Notes under the pieces: generated by a model
Told to the model about the DNA's origin: nothing
Database searches by the model: none
The model's input: the letters and a program-made list of their open reading frames with translations, nothing else
Assembly (NCBI RefSeq): GCF_946478955.1
Contig: NZ_CAMLDL010000001.1
Location: forward strand, 62,001 to 126,000
Source: an uncultured Sphingomonas sp.
GTDB taxonomy: Bacteria > Pseudomonadota > Alphaproteobacteria > Sphingomonadales > Sphingomonadaceae
DNA: 64,000 nt
Direction: 5' to 3'
Program-made: the position numbers and the translations under genes
Part shown: in pieces, positions 1 through 8,642 of the stretch
Layout: each line of letters opens with the position of its first letter
Numbering within the stretch: position 1 is the stretch's first letter

Positions 1-1
1 T

Positions 2-331
2 GACGAAGCGGAGAGTGCTGAGGAACAACGCCTGCTGGAACGCGGGCGGCTGGTAATGGATCCTGCCCGTCATAAGGTGCGGTGGGACGGCAGGCCGGTG
101 ACATTGACCGTCACCGAATTTCTTATCCTGGAGGCGCTCGCGTCCCGGCCCGGGGTCGTCAAATCGCGCAATCAGCTATTGGATGTTGCGTATCAGGACG
201 ATGTCTATGTCGATGATCGTACCATCGACAGTCACATCAAACGCATCCGTCGAAAGTTCCGGACTGTCGATGGCGAGTTCGATGCTATCGAGACACTATA
301 TGGCGTCGGCTACCGATTCGGAGAGGAGTGA
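2..331 (+). CDS. chvI: ChvI-type response regulator, C-terminal part (cut by window edge)
   Basis: Partial gene: the reading frame is open from base 2 and the receiver domain lies outside the window. The visible part is an OmpR/PhoB-type winged-helix DNA-binding domain: [11 protein letters not shown] for the first helices, [10 protein letters not shown], then the recognition helix [17 protein letters not shown] and the wing ending LYGVGYRF. The next gene is an HK of ChvG type that overlaps its 3' end, so this is the cognate regulator of an envelope/acid-sensing ChvG-ChvI system. The family assignment rests on the gene order and the DNA-binding domain only. Confidence 0.9.
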   Translation, partial: DEAESAEEQRLLERGRLVMDPARHKVRWDGRPVTLTVTEFLILEALASRPGVVKSRNQLLDVAYQDDVYVDDRTIDSHIKRIRRKFRTVDGEFDAIETLYGVGYRFGEE

Positions 332-1874
332 CGAAAGCGACCTCGCCCTGACATGGTCGGGGCGCTGGAGCCTTTCGCGCCGCATTCTTGCGGTCAACGT
401 CCTGACGATCGTTCTCGTCATCCTATCAATCTTCTTCCTCGACCGGTACCGCATCCGCCTGGAGCGGGAGCGCGTGCACAAGGTTGAGGCGGTCGCAGAG
501 ATGGTCTCCATCGCATTGCCGATGACGCTACCGGCCCAGCAGCCCAAGCTTCTCGGCGAATTCTCATCGCAGCAGAAAAACCGCATTCGCGTGTATGGCC
601 CGAATGGAAAGCTGGTCATGGACAGTTGGTCCGTGTCCGGTCCGACGTACCGTCTGCGTGATCCCGATACACAGAAATGGACCAAAGACGCCGCCCGCTC
701 GTTCGATCGTATCTTCAACGCGCTCGTCAACACGGAAACGCCGGAATATTTCGAAGAGCCATCTACCGACGTCGCCTCGGCGTGGGAGGAAGCGGTAGCG
801 GCGCGCACGACAGGGTCGATTGAAAGCAACATTCGCCTGGCGCCGGAAATGACACCGGTGTTCTCTGCGGCCAAAACATTGGCCGACGGGTCGACCATAT
901 TGGTCACCGACAATGATCGGGAATTCACACGCCGCGTCCGTAAACAGCGCGGCGCACTCGCAGTCGCCCTGATCGGAATTACGGCGCTGTCGGTCCTGCT
1001 GTCGCTATTCCTTGCACGAACCATTGTACGCCCGCTGCGTCGGATTGCCCTGTCGGCACACCGCGTCCGCATGGGGCGGGCTCGTGAGGTGCGGGTGCCC
1101 CGCCTGCCCTCTCGCCACGATGAAATTGGTCTATTGGCCCGGTCAGTCAGCGACATGAGCCAATCACTGCGGCAGCGGATCGACAATATTGAGGCATTTG
1201 CGGCCGACGTTACCCACGAACTCAAAAATCCGTTGGCGTCCCTTCGAAGCGCGGTCGATAGCCTTGAGCGGGTCGACGATCCGGATCTGCGCAAGAAGTT
1301 GATCGACGTGATTCGTCAGGACGTTGTGCGGCTCGACCGATTAATTGGTGATGTCAGCGAGGCGGCGCGCACCGATGCCGAACTTGCGCGGGCACGGTTT
1401 GAGCCCGTCGATCTTGGCGATTTGATCGGCCAGCTTGTGAAGAGCTGGGAGACGCGGCGAGAGACGGGTGATGTCCGCATTGCCTTTGCCCGCCCGCGTA
1501 AAAATAGCGCCATCGTAATGGGGGAGCCCAATCGACTGGCCCGCGCGATTGACAATATCATCGACAACGCGATCAGCTTTTCACCACCGGGCGGCCTGGT
1601 GGAAGTGGCGGCCACGCATGTCGGTGACGAGATCAGGATTCGCATCGACGACGAAGGCCCGGGTGTTCCGCCGGACTTACGCGAAGCCATTTTCAATCGC
1701 TTTCATTCCGTCCGGCCCAAGAGTGAAAGCTTCGGTCGCCACTCAGGGCTCGGGCTCGCCATATCTCGCGCAATTGTGGAGGGCCATGACGGAGAAATCG
1801 ATGTGGAGGACCGCGACGACGCGCCCTCCGGTGCCCGATTTACCATCAGTCTGAAGGCTGCAGACCGTCCATGA
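300..1874 (+). CDS. chvG: ChvG-type sensor histidine kinase
   Basis: Inner-membrane histidine kinase of 524 residues. A membrane helix at about residues 29-48 is followed by a periplasmic sensor region and a second helix near 219-240. A HAMP linker ([12 protein letters not shown]) follows, then the HisKA box VTHELKNPL with phospho-acceptor His306. The ATPase lobe shows [22 protein letters not shown] and HSGLGLAIS. The ATG at 300 overlaps chvI by 32 bases; an open frame runs further upstream to 183 but lies inside chvI and adds no conserved sequence. Family role: phosphorylates ChvI in response to envelope stress, acidity or loss of the periplasmic repressor ExoR in related bacteria. The gene overlaps hprK by four bases, which implies translational coupling. 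Confidence 0.93.
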   Translation: MASATDSERSDESDLALTWSGRWSLSRRILAVNVLTIVLVILSIFFLDRYRIRLERERVHKVEAVAEMVSIALPMTLPAQQPKLLGEFSSQQKNRIRVYGPNGKLVMDSWSVSGPTYRLRDPDTQKWTKDAARSFDRIFNALVNTETPEYFEEPSTDVASAWEEAVAARTTGSIESNIRLAPEMTPVFSAAKTLADGSTILVTDNDREFTRRVRKQRGALAVALIGITALSVLLSLFLARTIVRPLRRIALSAHRVRMGRAREVRVPRLPSRHDEIGLLARSVSDMSQSLRQRIDNIEAFAADVTHELKNPLASLRSAVDSLERVDDPDLRKKLIDVIRQDVVRLDRLIGDVSEAARTDAELARARFEPVDLGDLIGQLVKSWETRRETGDVRIAFARPRKNSAIVMGEPNRLARAIDNIIDNAISFSPPGGLVEVAATHVGDEIRIRIDDEGPGVPPDLREAIFNRFHSVRPKSESFGRHSGLGLAISRAIVEGHDGEIDVEDRDDAPSGARFTISLKAADRP

Positions 1875-2311
1875 GCGAAACCCGCGTAAGCTCTGAAAAT
1901 TTGCATGCAACCACCGTGGCGCTGGATGGGCGAGCGGTGCTGATCGCCGGTCCATCGGGGTCCGGCAAATCAGACCTTGCGCTTCGTCTGCTGGATCATG
2001 GCTTTGCCCTGGTGAGTGATGATCGCACCATCGTTAGTAAGGAAGGCGGCAGAATTGTCGGGCGTGCGCCGCTAAATATTCGCGGGAAACTGGAAATTCG
2101 CGGTATCGGCATTGTCGAGATGGACTCGATTGAATCTGCGCCAATCGCCATGGCCGTGGAATTGACCAGCGATATTGAACGGATGCCCGACGAAGGCCAA
2201 ACGCGCTTGCTTCACGGTGTCCATATTCCGTTGATTCGGATCGATGCCATGACTGCATCGGCTCCCGCTAAAGTGGTTGTCGCGCTCGATCGGCTGGGTC
2301 TGAAGGATTAG
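1871..2311 (+). CDS. hprK: HPr kinase/phosphorylase, short alphaproteobacterial form
   Basis: 146 residues, about half the length of Firmicutes HprK; it holds only the C-terminal P-loop kinase domain, as is usual in alphaproteobacteria. Walker A is GPSGSGKS at residues 27-34, followed by LVSDDRTIV and the block RAPLNIRGKLEIRGIGIVE that carries the family's catalytic signature. It is expected to phosphorylate a serine of the HPr encoded 1.3 kb downstream, linking the PTS branch to the ChvG-ChvI pathway. The start ATG overlaps the chvG stop by four bases, and rapZ begins four bases after its stop. Confidence 0.93.
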   Translation: MSETRVSSENLHATTVALDGRAVLIAGPSGSGKSDLALRLLDHGFALVSDDRTIVSKEGGRIVGRAPLNIRGKLEIRGIGIVEMDSIESAPIAMAVELTSDIERMPDEGQTRLLHGVHIPLIRIDAMTASAPAKVVVALDRLGLKD

Positions 2312-2315
2312 CGTA

Positions 2316-3248
2316 ATGGCGCGCAGCAAAAATCTTCCGCGTTTGCTTCTTGTGACTGGTATGTCCGGCGCCGGCAAATCGACTGTGCTTGATGCGCTGG
2401 AAGATATGGGTTGGGATTGCGTCGACAATCTTCCAACTGCCCTCCTCAATGATTTCGTCCATGGCGAGCGCGAAGCCCGGCAGACCGCGCCGGTTGCCGT
2501 TGGCATGGATGTCCGCAGCCGCGGATTTGACCCCGAAAGCCTCCCGCAGCTGCTTGCGTCGATCAAGGGCGTCACGCCAGAGATTCTGTATCTGGACTGC
2601 GCTGGAACCGAACTGATCCGCCGATATGATGAAACCCGCAGGCGTCATCCGCTTGCGCCGGATCGCCCCGCAGAAGACGGGATTTCGCGCGAGCGCGGCG
2701 CAACGTCCAATATTCGGCAGATTGCCGACACCGTCCTCGACACGACCGACCTAACCCCCGCAGACCTTCGCGACGAGCTTCGCCGCCGTTTCGGCGGTGC
2801 GGTCGATCAACCGGTGGTGACCATTTCCTCCTTCGGCTTTGCGCGGGGAATCAGCCGCACGGCCGACCTGGTGTTTGACATGCGCTTCATTGCCAATCCG
2901 CATTGGGTCGATGACTTGCGCCCTTTAACCGGCAAAGATGCGCCCGTGCAGGACTATGTCGCCAGGGACCCCGCGTGGGAACCCACGATGGAACAGATTG
3001 AGACCCTGTTACGAACCCTGATTCCCCGCTATTGGGCCGCCGGAAAAACATATCTGACTGTGGCATTTGGGTGCACCGGCGGACGCCATCGGTCGGTGGC
3101 TGCTGCGGTTGAAATGGCGAAACGGTTGCAAGGCGCAGGATTTTCCCCGAATGTGCGTCACCGCGACCTGGCTTCACCGCCGAGCGATACGGTAGAGGGA
3201 GAACCCGCCCATCCGGGGCAGGCGGGTGAAGTTGAATCGGGTGTTTGA
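2316..3248 (+). CDS. rapZ: RapZ/YvcJ-family nucleotide-binding RNase adapter
   Basis: 310 residues, full length for the family. The N-terminal P-loop GMSGAGKST lies at residues 15-23 and is followed by DALEDMGWDCVDNLP. The C-terminal domain holds the signature FGCTGGRHRSVA. In Enterobacteria RapZ guides RNase E to the glmZ sRNA and controls glucosamine-6-phosphate synthase; in alphaproteobacteria the RNA target is less clear. The last 25 residues (after HRDL) are not part of the conserved fold, and their DNA forms a GC-rich inverted repeat (3203-3227). The next gene begins directly after the stop codon. Confidence 0.92.
   Translation: MARSKNLPRLLLVTGMSGAGKSTVLDALEDMGWDCVDNLPTALLNDFVHGEREARQTAPVAVGMDVRSRGFDPESLPQLLASIKGVTPEILYLDCAGTELIRRYDETRRRHPLAPDRPAEDGISRERGATSNIRQIADTVLDTTDLTPADLRDELRRRFGGAVDQPVVTISSFGFARGISRTADLVFDMRFIANPHWVDDLRPLTGKDAPVQDYVARDPAWEPTMEQIETLLRTLIPRYWAAGKTYLTVAFGCTGGRHRSVAAAVEMAKRLQGAGFSPNVRHRDLASPPSDTVEGEPAHPGQAGEVESGV
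3203..3227 (+). repeat. GC-rich inverted repeat within rapZ 3' end
   Basis: Arms ACCCGCC (3203-3209) and GGCGGGT (3221-3227) enclose an 11-base loop inside the last codons of rapZ. There is no T-run after it, so it does not look like an intrinsic terminator. It could be a processing or stability hairpin between rapZ and the PTS genes, or chance in GC-rich DNA. Confidence 0.35.
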
Positions 3249-3656
3249 ATGATTGGATTAGTGTTGGTGACGCATGGCCGCCTAGCGGCCGAGTTCATCA
3301 CCGCCATGGAACATGTTGTCGGCCCGCAGGAAGCCATTGAGGGCATCTGTATCGACGCCGATGACGATATGGAGATGCGCCGACGCGACATCGCCGATGC
3401 AATTGCGCGAGTCGATCAGGGCAAGGGCGTGATCATCCTCACCGACCTGTTCGGCGGCACACCGTCGAACCTCGCGATTAGCCTGATGAAGAGCGAAAAT
3501 GTCGAGGTTATTGCAGGGGTTAATCTTCCAATGCTGATCCGACTCGAAGGCGCGCGCAAGGCGATGACCGTCCGTGCAGCCGTCGCCGCCGCGCGTGAGG
3601 CGGGCCGCAAATATATCTCCGTCGCCAGCGAAATTCTCGGCGAGGCTGCTGCTTGA
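3249..3656 (+). CDS. PTS EIIA component, mannose (Man) family
   Basis: 135 residues, the size of a single EIIA-Man domain. The phosphorylated histidine is His9 in LVLVTHGRLA; ILTDLFGGTPSN and ANLPMLIRLE-like segments (VNLPMLIRLE) match the fold. In alphaproteobacteria this protein belongs to an incomplete, regulatory PTS with no sugar permease and receives phosphate from HPr. The ATG follows the rapZ stop immediately, and its stop overlaps the HPr start. No EI (ptsP/ptsI) gene is present in the window, so the phosphate donor must be encoded elsewhere. Confidence 0.93.
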   Translation: MIGLVLVTHGRLAAEFITAMEHVVGPQEAIEGICIDADDDMEMRRRDIADAIARVDQGKGVIILTDLFGGTPSNLAISLMKSENVEVIAGVNLPMLIRLEGARKAMTVRAAVAAAREAGRKYISVASEILGEAAA

Positions 3657-3925
3657 GCGGCTGTTCGCGCACCGTCCAAATTACCAACCGCCGCGGGCTG
3701 CATGCCCGCGCGAGTGCGAAATTTGTCAACGCGGTCGCCGGGATGCCCGCGAAGATCGAGGTCGAAAAGGACGGCAACCGGGTCACTGGCACGTCGATCA
3801 TGGGCCTGATGATGCTCGGCGCGGCCATGGGCGACTCGATCACCATCTATTCCGACGGCGACGACTGCGAAAATTCGCTCGCCCAACTTGTCGAGATGGT
3901 AGAAGACAAGTTCGGCGAAGACTGA
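3653..3925 (+). CDS. ptsH: HPr phosphocarrier protein
   Basis: 90 residues, typical HPr length. The active-site histidine is His17 in RRGLHARAS; a serine, Ser48 in TGTSIMGLMML, occupies the place of the regulatory serine phosphorylated by HprK. The start codon is TTG at 3653, overlapping the EIIA stop by four bases, which favours coupled translation. Both HprK and its likely substrate are thus in the same operon. This could equally be named NPr (ptsO) by analogy with the nitrogen PTS. Confidence 0.93.
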   Translation: MSGCSRTVQITNRRGLHARASAKFVNAVAGMPAKIEVEKDGNRVTGTSIMGLMMLGAAMGDSITIYSDGDDCENSLAQLVEMVEDKFGED

Positions 3926-4014
3926 CGCGCGCAGCTAGTCGGGGGGCGGGCGAGCACTGGAAGCGAGCACGGACGGGGCTTGTCGAATAGCCAATCACAC
4001 CGCATGGACCAGAA

Positions 4015-4821
4015 ATGCCCCGCGAAATCACCAGCTTTTCCAACGACACCGTCAAGCGCATCCGCGGCCTCCGCGATAAGAAGGTCCGCAGGATGGAGAG
4101 AATGTTCCTAGCGGAGGGTCTGCGAATCCTTGCTGAGGCGCGAGATGCTGGACAGTTGCCGATCGTCATCGCCTATGCGGCGCAACCAGGCGGTCCCCAC
4201 CCGCTGGCGCAGGAGATAATCGCCGAGGCCGAGGCCAATGGCGCAGACGTCATCGAAACGACCCCCGACATCCTGTCAAAGATGAGCGGCAAGGATAATC
4301 CGCAGGCGATTCTTGGTGTGTACAAGGAACGCGACACCTCGCTGGCCGCAATCGACCGCTCGGCCTCGCCTCTGTGGCTGGTCGCCCAATCGCTTCGTGA
4401 TCCCGGCAATATCGGCACCATTTTGCGCACCGGCGATGCGACCGGCGCTGGCGGGTTAGTCCTGCTCGACGACAGCGCCGACCCGTTCAGCGTCGAGGCT
4501 ATCCGCGCCTCGATGGGCGCCGTCTTTACCCAGCAAATCGCAACCGCGCGCTGGGACGAGTTTATCGAATGGCTGCGCACGGGCCCCGGTCAGCTTGTCG
4601 GCACCAGCCTGAATACGGAATTTGACTATCTCGACGCGACCTACGAGCAACCCTGCTTCCTGCTCGTCGGAAATGAAAGTCAAGGTTTACCAGCGGCTTA
4701 TGAGGAACAGTGCGATCTTCTCGTGAAGATGCCGATGCTTGGAAAAGCGGATAGCCTAAACGCCGCCATCGCAACCGCCGTGATGGCCTATCATATCCGC
4801 GCTAGCTGGCGGAACCGCTAG
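4015..4821 (+). CDS. TrmH/SpoU-family RNA 2'-O-methyltransferase
   Basis: 268 residues. An N-terminal substrate-binding segment (VRRMERMFLAEGLRILAEA) resembles that of RlmB/TsnR enzymes. The SPOUT knot domain has motif 1 SLRDPGNIGTILRTGDA, motif 2 LLVGNESQGLP and motif 3 MPMLGKADSLNAAIA. It should transfer methyl from SAM to a ribose 2'-OH in rRNA or tRNA; the exact nucleotide cannot be read from sequence. It lies 90 bases after HPr and its 3' end contains the possible promoter of the next gene. Confidence 0.9.
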   Translation: MPREITSFSNDTVKRIRGLRDKKVRRMERMFLAEGLRILAEARDAGQLPIVIAYAAQPGGPHPLAQEIIAEAEANGADVIETTPDILSKMSGKDNPQAILGVYKERDTSLAAIDRSASPLWLVAQSLRDPGNIGTILRTGDATGAGGLVLLDDSADPFSVEAIRASMGAVFTQQIATARWDEFIEWLRTGPGQLVGTSLNTEFDYLDATYEQPCFLLVGNESQGLPAAYEEQCDLLVKMPMLGKADSLNAAIATAVMAYHIRASWRNR

Positions 4822-4836
4822 GACAGTTCGGCCGTT
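4811..4836 (+). promoter_or_regulatory. Candidate EcfG (general stress sigma) promoter
   Basis: GGAAC at 4811-4815, a 17-base spacer and CGTT at 4833-4836 match the alphaproteobacterial EcfG consensus GGAAC-N16/17-CGTT. The -35 overlaps the end of the methyltransferase gene. The distance to the ATG at 4846 is only about nine bases, so a transcript from here would be leaderless or nearly so. A chance match is possible. Confidence 0.42.
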
Positions 4837-4845
4837 TGTTGCGAT

Positions 4846-5601
4846 ATGAAAACGATCCTCGCCATCGCGCCGCTTGCGCTCGCCCTTTCGGCCTGCAGCT
4901 ATTACAATCCCAACCCGGAGCCTTATCCGCCTTATCCTGGCCCGGGTCCGGCCCAGCCCGCTGGCGAATATCGTGCCGTTGGGACGGAGCCATTCTGGGA
5001 TCTGACAATCGGGCAGGAAATGGTTTTCACGGACCGCGGAAATAATGTGCGCGTGGCGCAGCAGACGCCACCGGTCCAGACCGGTTATGCGGGCGAAATG
5101 TATAACACGACGCGGATCCGCGCGAACATCGTCCATGCGCAGTGCAGCGACGGGATGAGCGACCGCACCTACCCCGACAAGGTTCAGGTCTGGATTGACG
5201 GACGGGAATATAATGGCTGCGGCGCCCCCGCCTCCTATTATGGTCAGGTCGGCGAAAGCGGTTATCCTAACGGGATGCCCGCCCCCACCCTATCCGAAAC
5301 GAACTGGCGCGTGGTCGCTATCAACGGCCAGCAGGTTCCTGCCCAGAATTTCTACATGAATTTCCAGCCAGATCGATTGAGCGCAAAGTTCGGCTGCAAC
5401 TCGCTCGGTGCAGGCTACAGCCAAAGCAGCAACCGGCTCAACGTAGGCGCGGTGATGGCTACGCGCATGGCGTGTCCCGACATGAGCATGGAAGATGCAG
5501 GAAGCCGCATTTTGGCACAGCCTCTGACGATCAGCGGTCCAGGCGACCGCGTCACCTTGTCTAACAGCGCCGGATCCATCGACCTCGTCCGCGCGAGGTG
5601 A
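4846..5601 (+). CDS. META-domain lipoprotein with N-terminal COG3650-like domain
   Basis: 251 residues. A lipoprotein signal ends in LALSAC (Cys17). A Pro/Tyr-rich linker leads to a domain starting EYRAVGTEPFW, similar to COG3650 lipoproteins, with paired cysteines (AQCSDGM, YNGCGAP). A META/HslJ domain follows (SETNWRVVAINGQ, FGCNSLGAGY, TRMACPDM). META proteins of the HslJ type are linked to heat shock and novobiocin resistance in E. coli, but the molecular role is unknown. The next gene encodes a second META lipoprotein and overlaps by four bases. Confidence 0.85.
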   Translation: MKTILAIAPLALALSACSYYNPNPEPYPPYPGPGPAQPAGEYRAVGTEPFWDLTIGQEMVFTDRGNNVRVAQQTPPVQTGYAGEMYNTTRIRANIVHAQCSDGMSDRTYPDKVQVWIDGREYNGCGAPASYYGQVGESGYPNGMPAPTLSETNWRVVAINGQQVPAQNFYMNFQPDRLSAKFGCNSLGAGYSQSSNRLNVGAVMATRMACPDMSMEDAGSRILAQPLTISGPGDRVTLSNSAGSIDLVRAR

Positions 5602-5996
5602 GACGAGCCGCCGCCCTCAGTATCGCTTCATTGCTGCTTGCGGGGTGCGCTCCAGCGACTTCGGGACTGTCGTTAACCGGCACCAAATGGACTGTCACCG
5701 CGCTAAATGGCAACGTCTTGCCTGCCGATCCGGCGCACTATCGGATAGAATTCGCGGACGAAGACCTAAGCGCCCAATTCGGCTGCAATCTCGTCAATGG
5801 CAACTATAAGGTTCGAGGCGAAACGCTGACGACCAGTGGCACAACGATGACCGAAATGGCATGTATTGGCCCCGCTGACGAACAGGAAGCGCAGGGGCTG
5901 AACATTCTCGCCAACCCGATGAAGATCGCACGGCGAGGCCCAACGATTATTATCCTGTCTAATGCCGCCGGGTCGATCGCGCTCAACCGCTCTTAA
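5598..5996 (+). CDS. Small META-domain lipoprotein
   Basis: 132 residues with a lipoprotein signal ending LLLAGC (Cys17) and a single META domain: LTGTKWTVTALNGN, FGCNLVNGNY, TEMACIG and a final NAAGSIALNRS. The C-terminal end closely parallels that of the preceding protein (NSAGSIDLVRAR), so the two probably arose by duplication of the META part. The start is GTG at 5598, which shares bases with the upstream stop. The gene overlaps the convergent rmuC by four bases, leaving no room for a terminator. Confidence 0.85.
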   Translation: MRRAAALSIASLLLAGCAPATSGLSLTGTKWTVTALNGNVLPADPAHYRIEFADEDLSAQFGCNLVNGNYKVRGETLTTSGTTMTEMACIGPADEQEAQGLNILANPMKIARRGPTIIILSNAAGSIALNRS

Positions 5997-7390
5997 GCTG
6001 CGTCGTCCTCATTGGCACTCGCCTTGGGTGCAGCGATTTTGGTCATCGGACGCGGCGCCGTTTCGACCATGGACGGTGACGGCATGTCCTTGGCGCTACC
6101 TGCGCCCAGTCCTTCAAACCGCTTGGCCTGGGTCAGCACCTGACTTTCGAAGCTGCCGACCATCTGATTGTAGGCGCCATTGGCCTGGGCAAGGTTCTTA
6201 CCCACCCGCTCCATATGCTGCGCCATCGTCGCAAGGCGCGAGTGTAACTCCTTGCCGAGGCTAGCAATTACCTCCGCCTCCCGGTTCAATGTTTCCTGTC
6301 GCCACACGCTCGCCACCGTGCGCGCAATCGCGACCAAATTGGTCGGGGTGGCGAGCAGCACCTTCTTCTCGAACGCCCATTCCCACAGGCCGTGGTCCTG
6401 TTCCAGCGCGGCGGTCAGGAAATGCTCGCCGGGAATGAACATGACGACATAATCGGCGGCATCGTCGAACTGCGCCCAATAGCTTTTCGCACCAAGCTGG
6501 TTGGCGTGATTCTTGATCGACGCGGCATGGTTGGCGAGGTGAGCTGCGCGGCGATCATCATCCACCTCTTCCGACGCCTGAAGAAACGCATCAAGCGAGC
6601 ATTTCGCATCGACCACCAGCTTTCGCCCGCCGGGCAGGTTGACGATCACGTCCGGCCGTAGCCGCCCGTCTTCGGTATTGACGCTCACCTCGGTCTGGAA
6701 ATCGGCATATTCGACCAGCCCAGCCTGCTCGAGCACGTTGCGAAGCGTCTGCTCACCCCAGCGCCCGCGCGCTTTGGGTGAAGCCCGAAGCGCATTGACG
6801 AGGTTACGCGTCTCATCGCGTACCCGCCCCTGCCCTTCACGGACCTGTTCAACCACCGCTTTCAGGCCGGCATAATGGTCGACCCGCTCCTTCTCGACCC
6901 GTTGCAACCCTTCTTCGTATCGCTTCAGCGTCGCCTCAACCGGCTGCAACAGGGTCTGCAGCTTCACCTGGCTCGCCTTGTCCGCCTCGCTGAACCGCTC
7001 CCCCGCCTTGTCAAGAAAGTCCTTGTGCGCCTTCTGCAGCAGCTGATCGCCAACCTCACGCATCTGCGCAATCAAAGCGTCCTTGGACTGTGCAAGGTCC
7101 GTCATACGCTGATCAAAATTGCGTGCATCGGCCTGCAACGCTGCCAATTCGCGTGACGTCACCGCATGCGCCGCGCGAAGCGAGGCGGCGTCGCCGCGCG
7201 CCACATCCCGCTCGCCAACGACACCGTCAAGCTGAAGTCGAAGGGATTCGGCGGCAGCCTTGCCCCGCTCGGCGCCCCGCGCGCCATGAAGCCAGCCAAT
7301 CAACGCGCCAAGGCCTAGGGCAACAAGTCCGACAATAATCAGCGACGCGTCCAAATCCAGCCTCCCATTCGCGGAACGAAATGCGAACAT
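5993..7390 (-). CDS. rmuC: DNA recombination protein RmuC
   Basis: 465 residues. A single N-terminal membrane helix (LIIVGLVALGLGALIGWLHG, about residues 17-36) precedes a long coiled coil (about 45-180) and the RmuC PD-(D/E)XK-type core: SPKARGRWGEQTL, RPDVIVNLPGGRKLVVDAKCSL and MFIPGEHFLTAALE. RmuC limits inversions at short inverted repeats in E. coli. The C-terminal 40 residues are not conserved. The gene is transcribed away from the GFA gene, 20 bases downstream of it. Confidence 0.93.
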   Translation of the reverse strand: MFAFRSANGRLDLDASLIIVGLVALGLGALIGWLHGARGAERGKAAAESLRLQLDGVVGERDVARGDAASLRAAHAVTSRELAALQADARNFDQRMTDLAQSKDALIAQMREVGDQLLQKAHKDFLDKAGERFSEADKASQVKLQTLLQPVEATLKRYEEGLQRVEKERVDHYAGLKAVVEQVREGQGRVRDETRNLVNALRASPKARGRWGEQTLRNVLEQAGLVEYADFQTEVSVNTEDGRLRPDVIVNLPGGRKLVVDAKCSLDAFLQASEEVDDDRRAAHLANHAASIKNHANQLGAKSYWAQFDDAADYVVMFIPGEHFLTAALEQDHGLWEWAFEKKVLLATPTNLVAIARTVASVWRQETLNREAEVIASLGKELHSRLATMAQHMERVGKNLAQANGAYNQMVGSFESQVLTQAKRFEGLGAGSAKDMPSPSMVETAPRPMTKIAAPKASANEDDAA

Positions 7391-7410
7391 AGGCCAGATT
7401 CAACATCGCC

Positions 7411-7839
7411 TCAAGAGCCAGGCGTTACCCCGCCGAAAGGATCAGGATATCGTTGATATTGGGGCGTCGACAGTGCCTTACCGACCCATGGCAACCGTTC
7501 CGCGACCTGCATCTGAAGGTCGGGCGGCCATTCATCGGGGTTATCCAGCGTTGAGACCTGTACGTCGACGAGACCGGGCAGCATGTCTTCATTGACGTAG
7601 TAAAGTCCGGTCCCGCATTGCTGACAAAAATAGCGCAGTGCTTTGCCGTCCGACGTCCATTTCCGCGGATGCCCTTCGGTTAGTTTGAAATGATCCGAAC
7701 TGACGGCCGCCCACGCGACGAACGGCGCCCCGGAGCTGCGACGACAATCATCGCAATGGCAAATGGCGGTCAATATTGCCTCGCCTTCGATGGCATACCG
7801 AACATTTTTGCATCGACAGCCACCGGCACTGACCTTCAT
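7411..7839 (-). CDS. GFA-family zinc-binding protein
   Basis: 142 residues. Zinc-ligand cysteines of the GFA/CENP-V fold are seen as GGCRC, ICHCDDCRRSSG and YFCQQCG. The family is named for glutathione-dependent formaldehyde-activating enzyme, but most members have no proven activity. The start at 7839 was chosen because GGGAGGA lies six bases before it; an earlier in-frame ATG at 7872 would place this ribosome site inside the gene. The upstream 160 bases (7840-7998) are AT-rich for this genome and probably hold its promoter. Confidence 0.85.
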   Translation of the reverse strand: MKVSAGGCRCKNVRYAIEGEAILTAICHCDDCRRSSGAPFVAWAAVSSDHFKLTEGHPRKWTSDGKALRYFCQQCGTGLYYVNEDMLPGLVDVQVSTLDNPDEWPPDLQMQVAERLPWVGKALSTPQYQRYPDPFGGVTPGS

Positions 7840-7998
7840 CGCGATCCTCCCATCCGGTTCGAGCTCGCTCACACCATTCAGGTCTATCTGGCACCGAGCA
7901 CCATTCGCAATGGCAATCGTCCGACTCCAAATATGCGTACCTAATAATATTACGAGCGCCGATTTTCATCATATTTCGTTACGACGGTGACATGTTCC

Positions 7999-8565
7999 TT
8001 AAATTATTAGTAAGTCCGCCAGCATCCAAACGCCAACGACCGCGAACATTGCCGCAGCAATGCAGCGCATGACGTTAAGCGGAATGCGCTTGATAAGCTC
8101 ATTACCCAGAAAAACCGCCGGGACATTTGCAATCATCATGCCCAGGGTCGTTCCAGCCATCACCGGAACAACATTTTTGAATTGTGCACCCAGCGCGACT
8201 GTTGCCAACTGGGTCTTGTCGCCCATTTCGACCAGGAAAAAGGCAATCGTCGTCGTCACAAAAGGTCCAAAGCGTGACGGCTTTTCCTCCTCCGCATCCA
8301 GCTTGTCGGGAACCAACGCCCAGGCGGCCATGACGAGGAACGAGAAGGCGATAATGTAGCGGAACCAGTCACCGCTTAGCCATTCGGCCGCCCTTTCACC
8401 GACCAGCGCAGCAAGAAAATGGTTGGCGATTGTCGCGACGAATATACCCGCAATGATCGGTGCTGGCCGTTTGAACCGAGTCGCCAGCAGGATGGCCAGA
8501 AGCTGTGTCTTGTCGCCAATTTCGGCGATTGCGACCAGGCCAGCGGATGTCAGGAAGGCTTCCAT
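7999..8565 (-). CDS. GDT1/UPF0016-family manganese exporter
   Basis: 188 residues with two homologous halves, each bearing the family motif: AEIGDKTQLLAILLATRF near the N-terminus and VEMGDKTQLATVALGAQF in the middle. Six hydrophobic helices follow the 3+3 pattern. Members such as MneA/MntX and human TMEM165 export Mn2+ (some Ca2+). The start at 8565 follows GGAGA at a proper distance; an upstream ATG at 8601 would add a non-conserved stretch. A yybP-ykoY manganese riboswitch lies upstream, strongly supporting Mn2+ as the substrate. Confidence 0.93.
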   Translation of the reverse strand: MEAFLTSAGLVAIAEIGDKTQLLAILLATRFKRPAPIIAGIFVATIANHFLAALVGERAAEWLSGDWFRYIIAFSFLVMAAWALVPDKLDAEEEKPSRFGPFVTTTIAFFLVEMGDKTQLATVALGAQFKNVVPVMAGTTLGMMIANVPAVFLGNELIKRIPLNVMRCIAAAMFAVVGVWMLADLLII

Positions 8566-8642
8566 CTGAATGTCTCCGCCGGGCCGTTCAACAAGACCCA
8601 AGACACCAAGACCCTCCCGCCCGGCAAGACGGAAAGCCCGGT

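Noticed and set aside
296..1294. Long minus-strand frame opposite chvG
   Set aside because: Arg/Ser-rich translation with no motifs; chvG on the other strand is certain.
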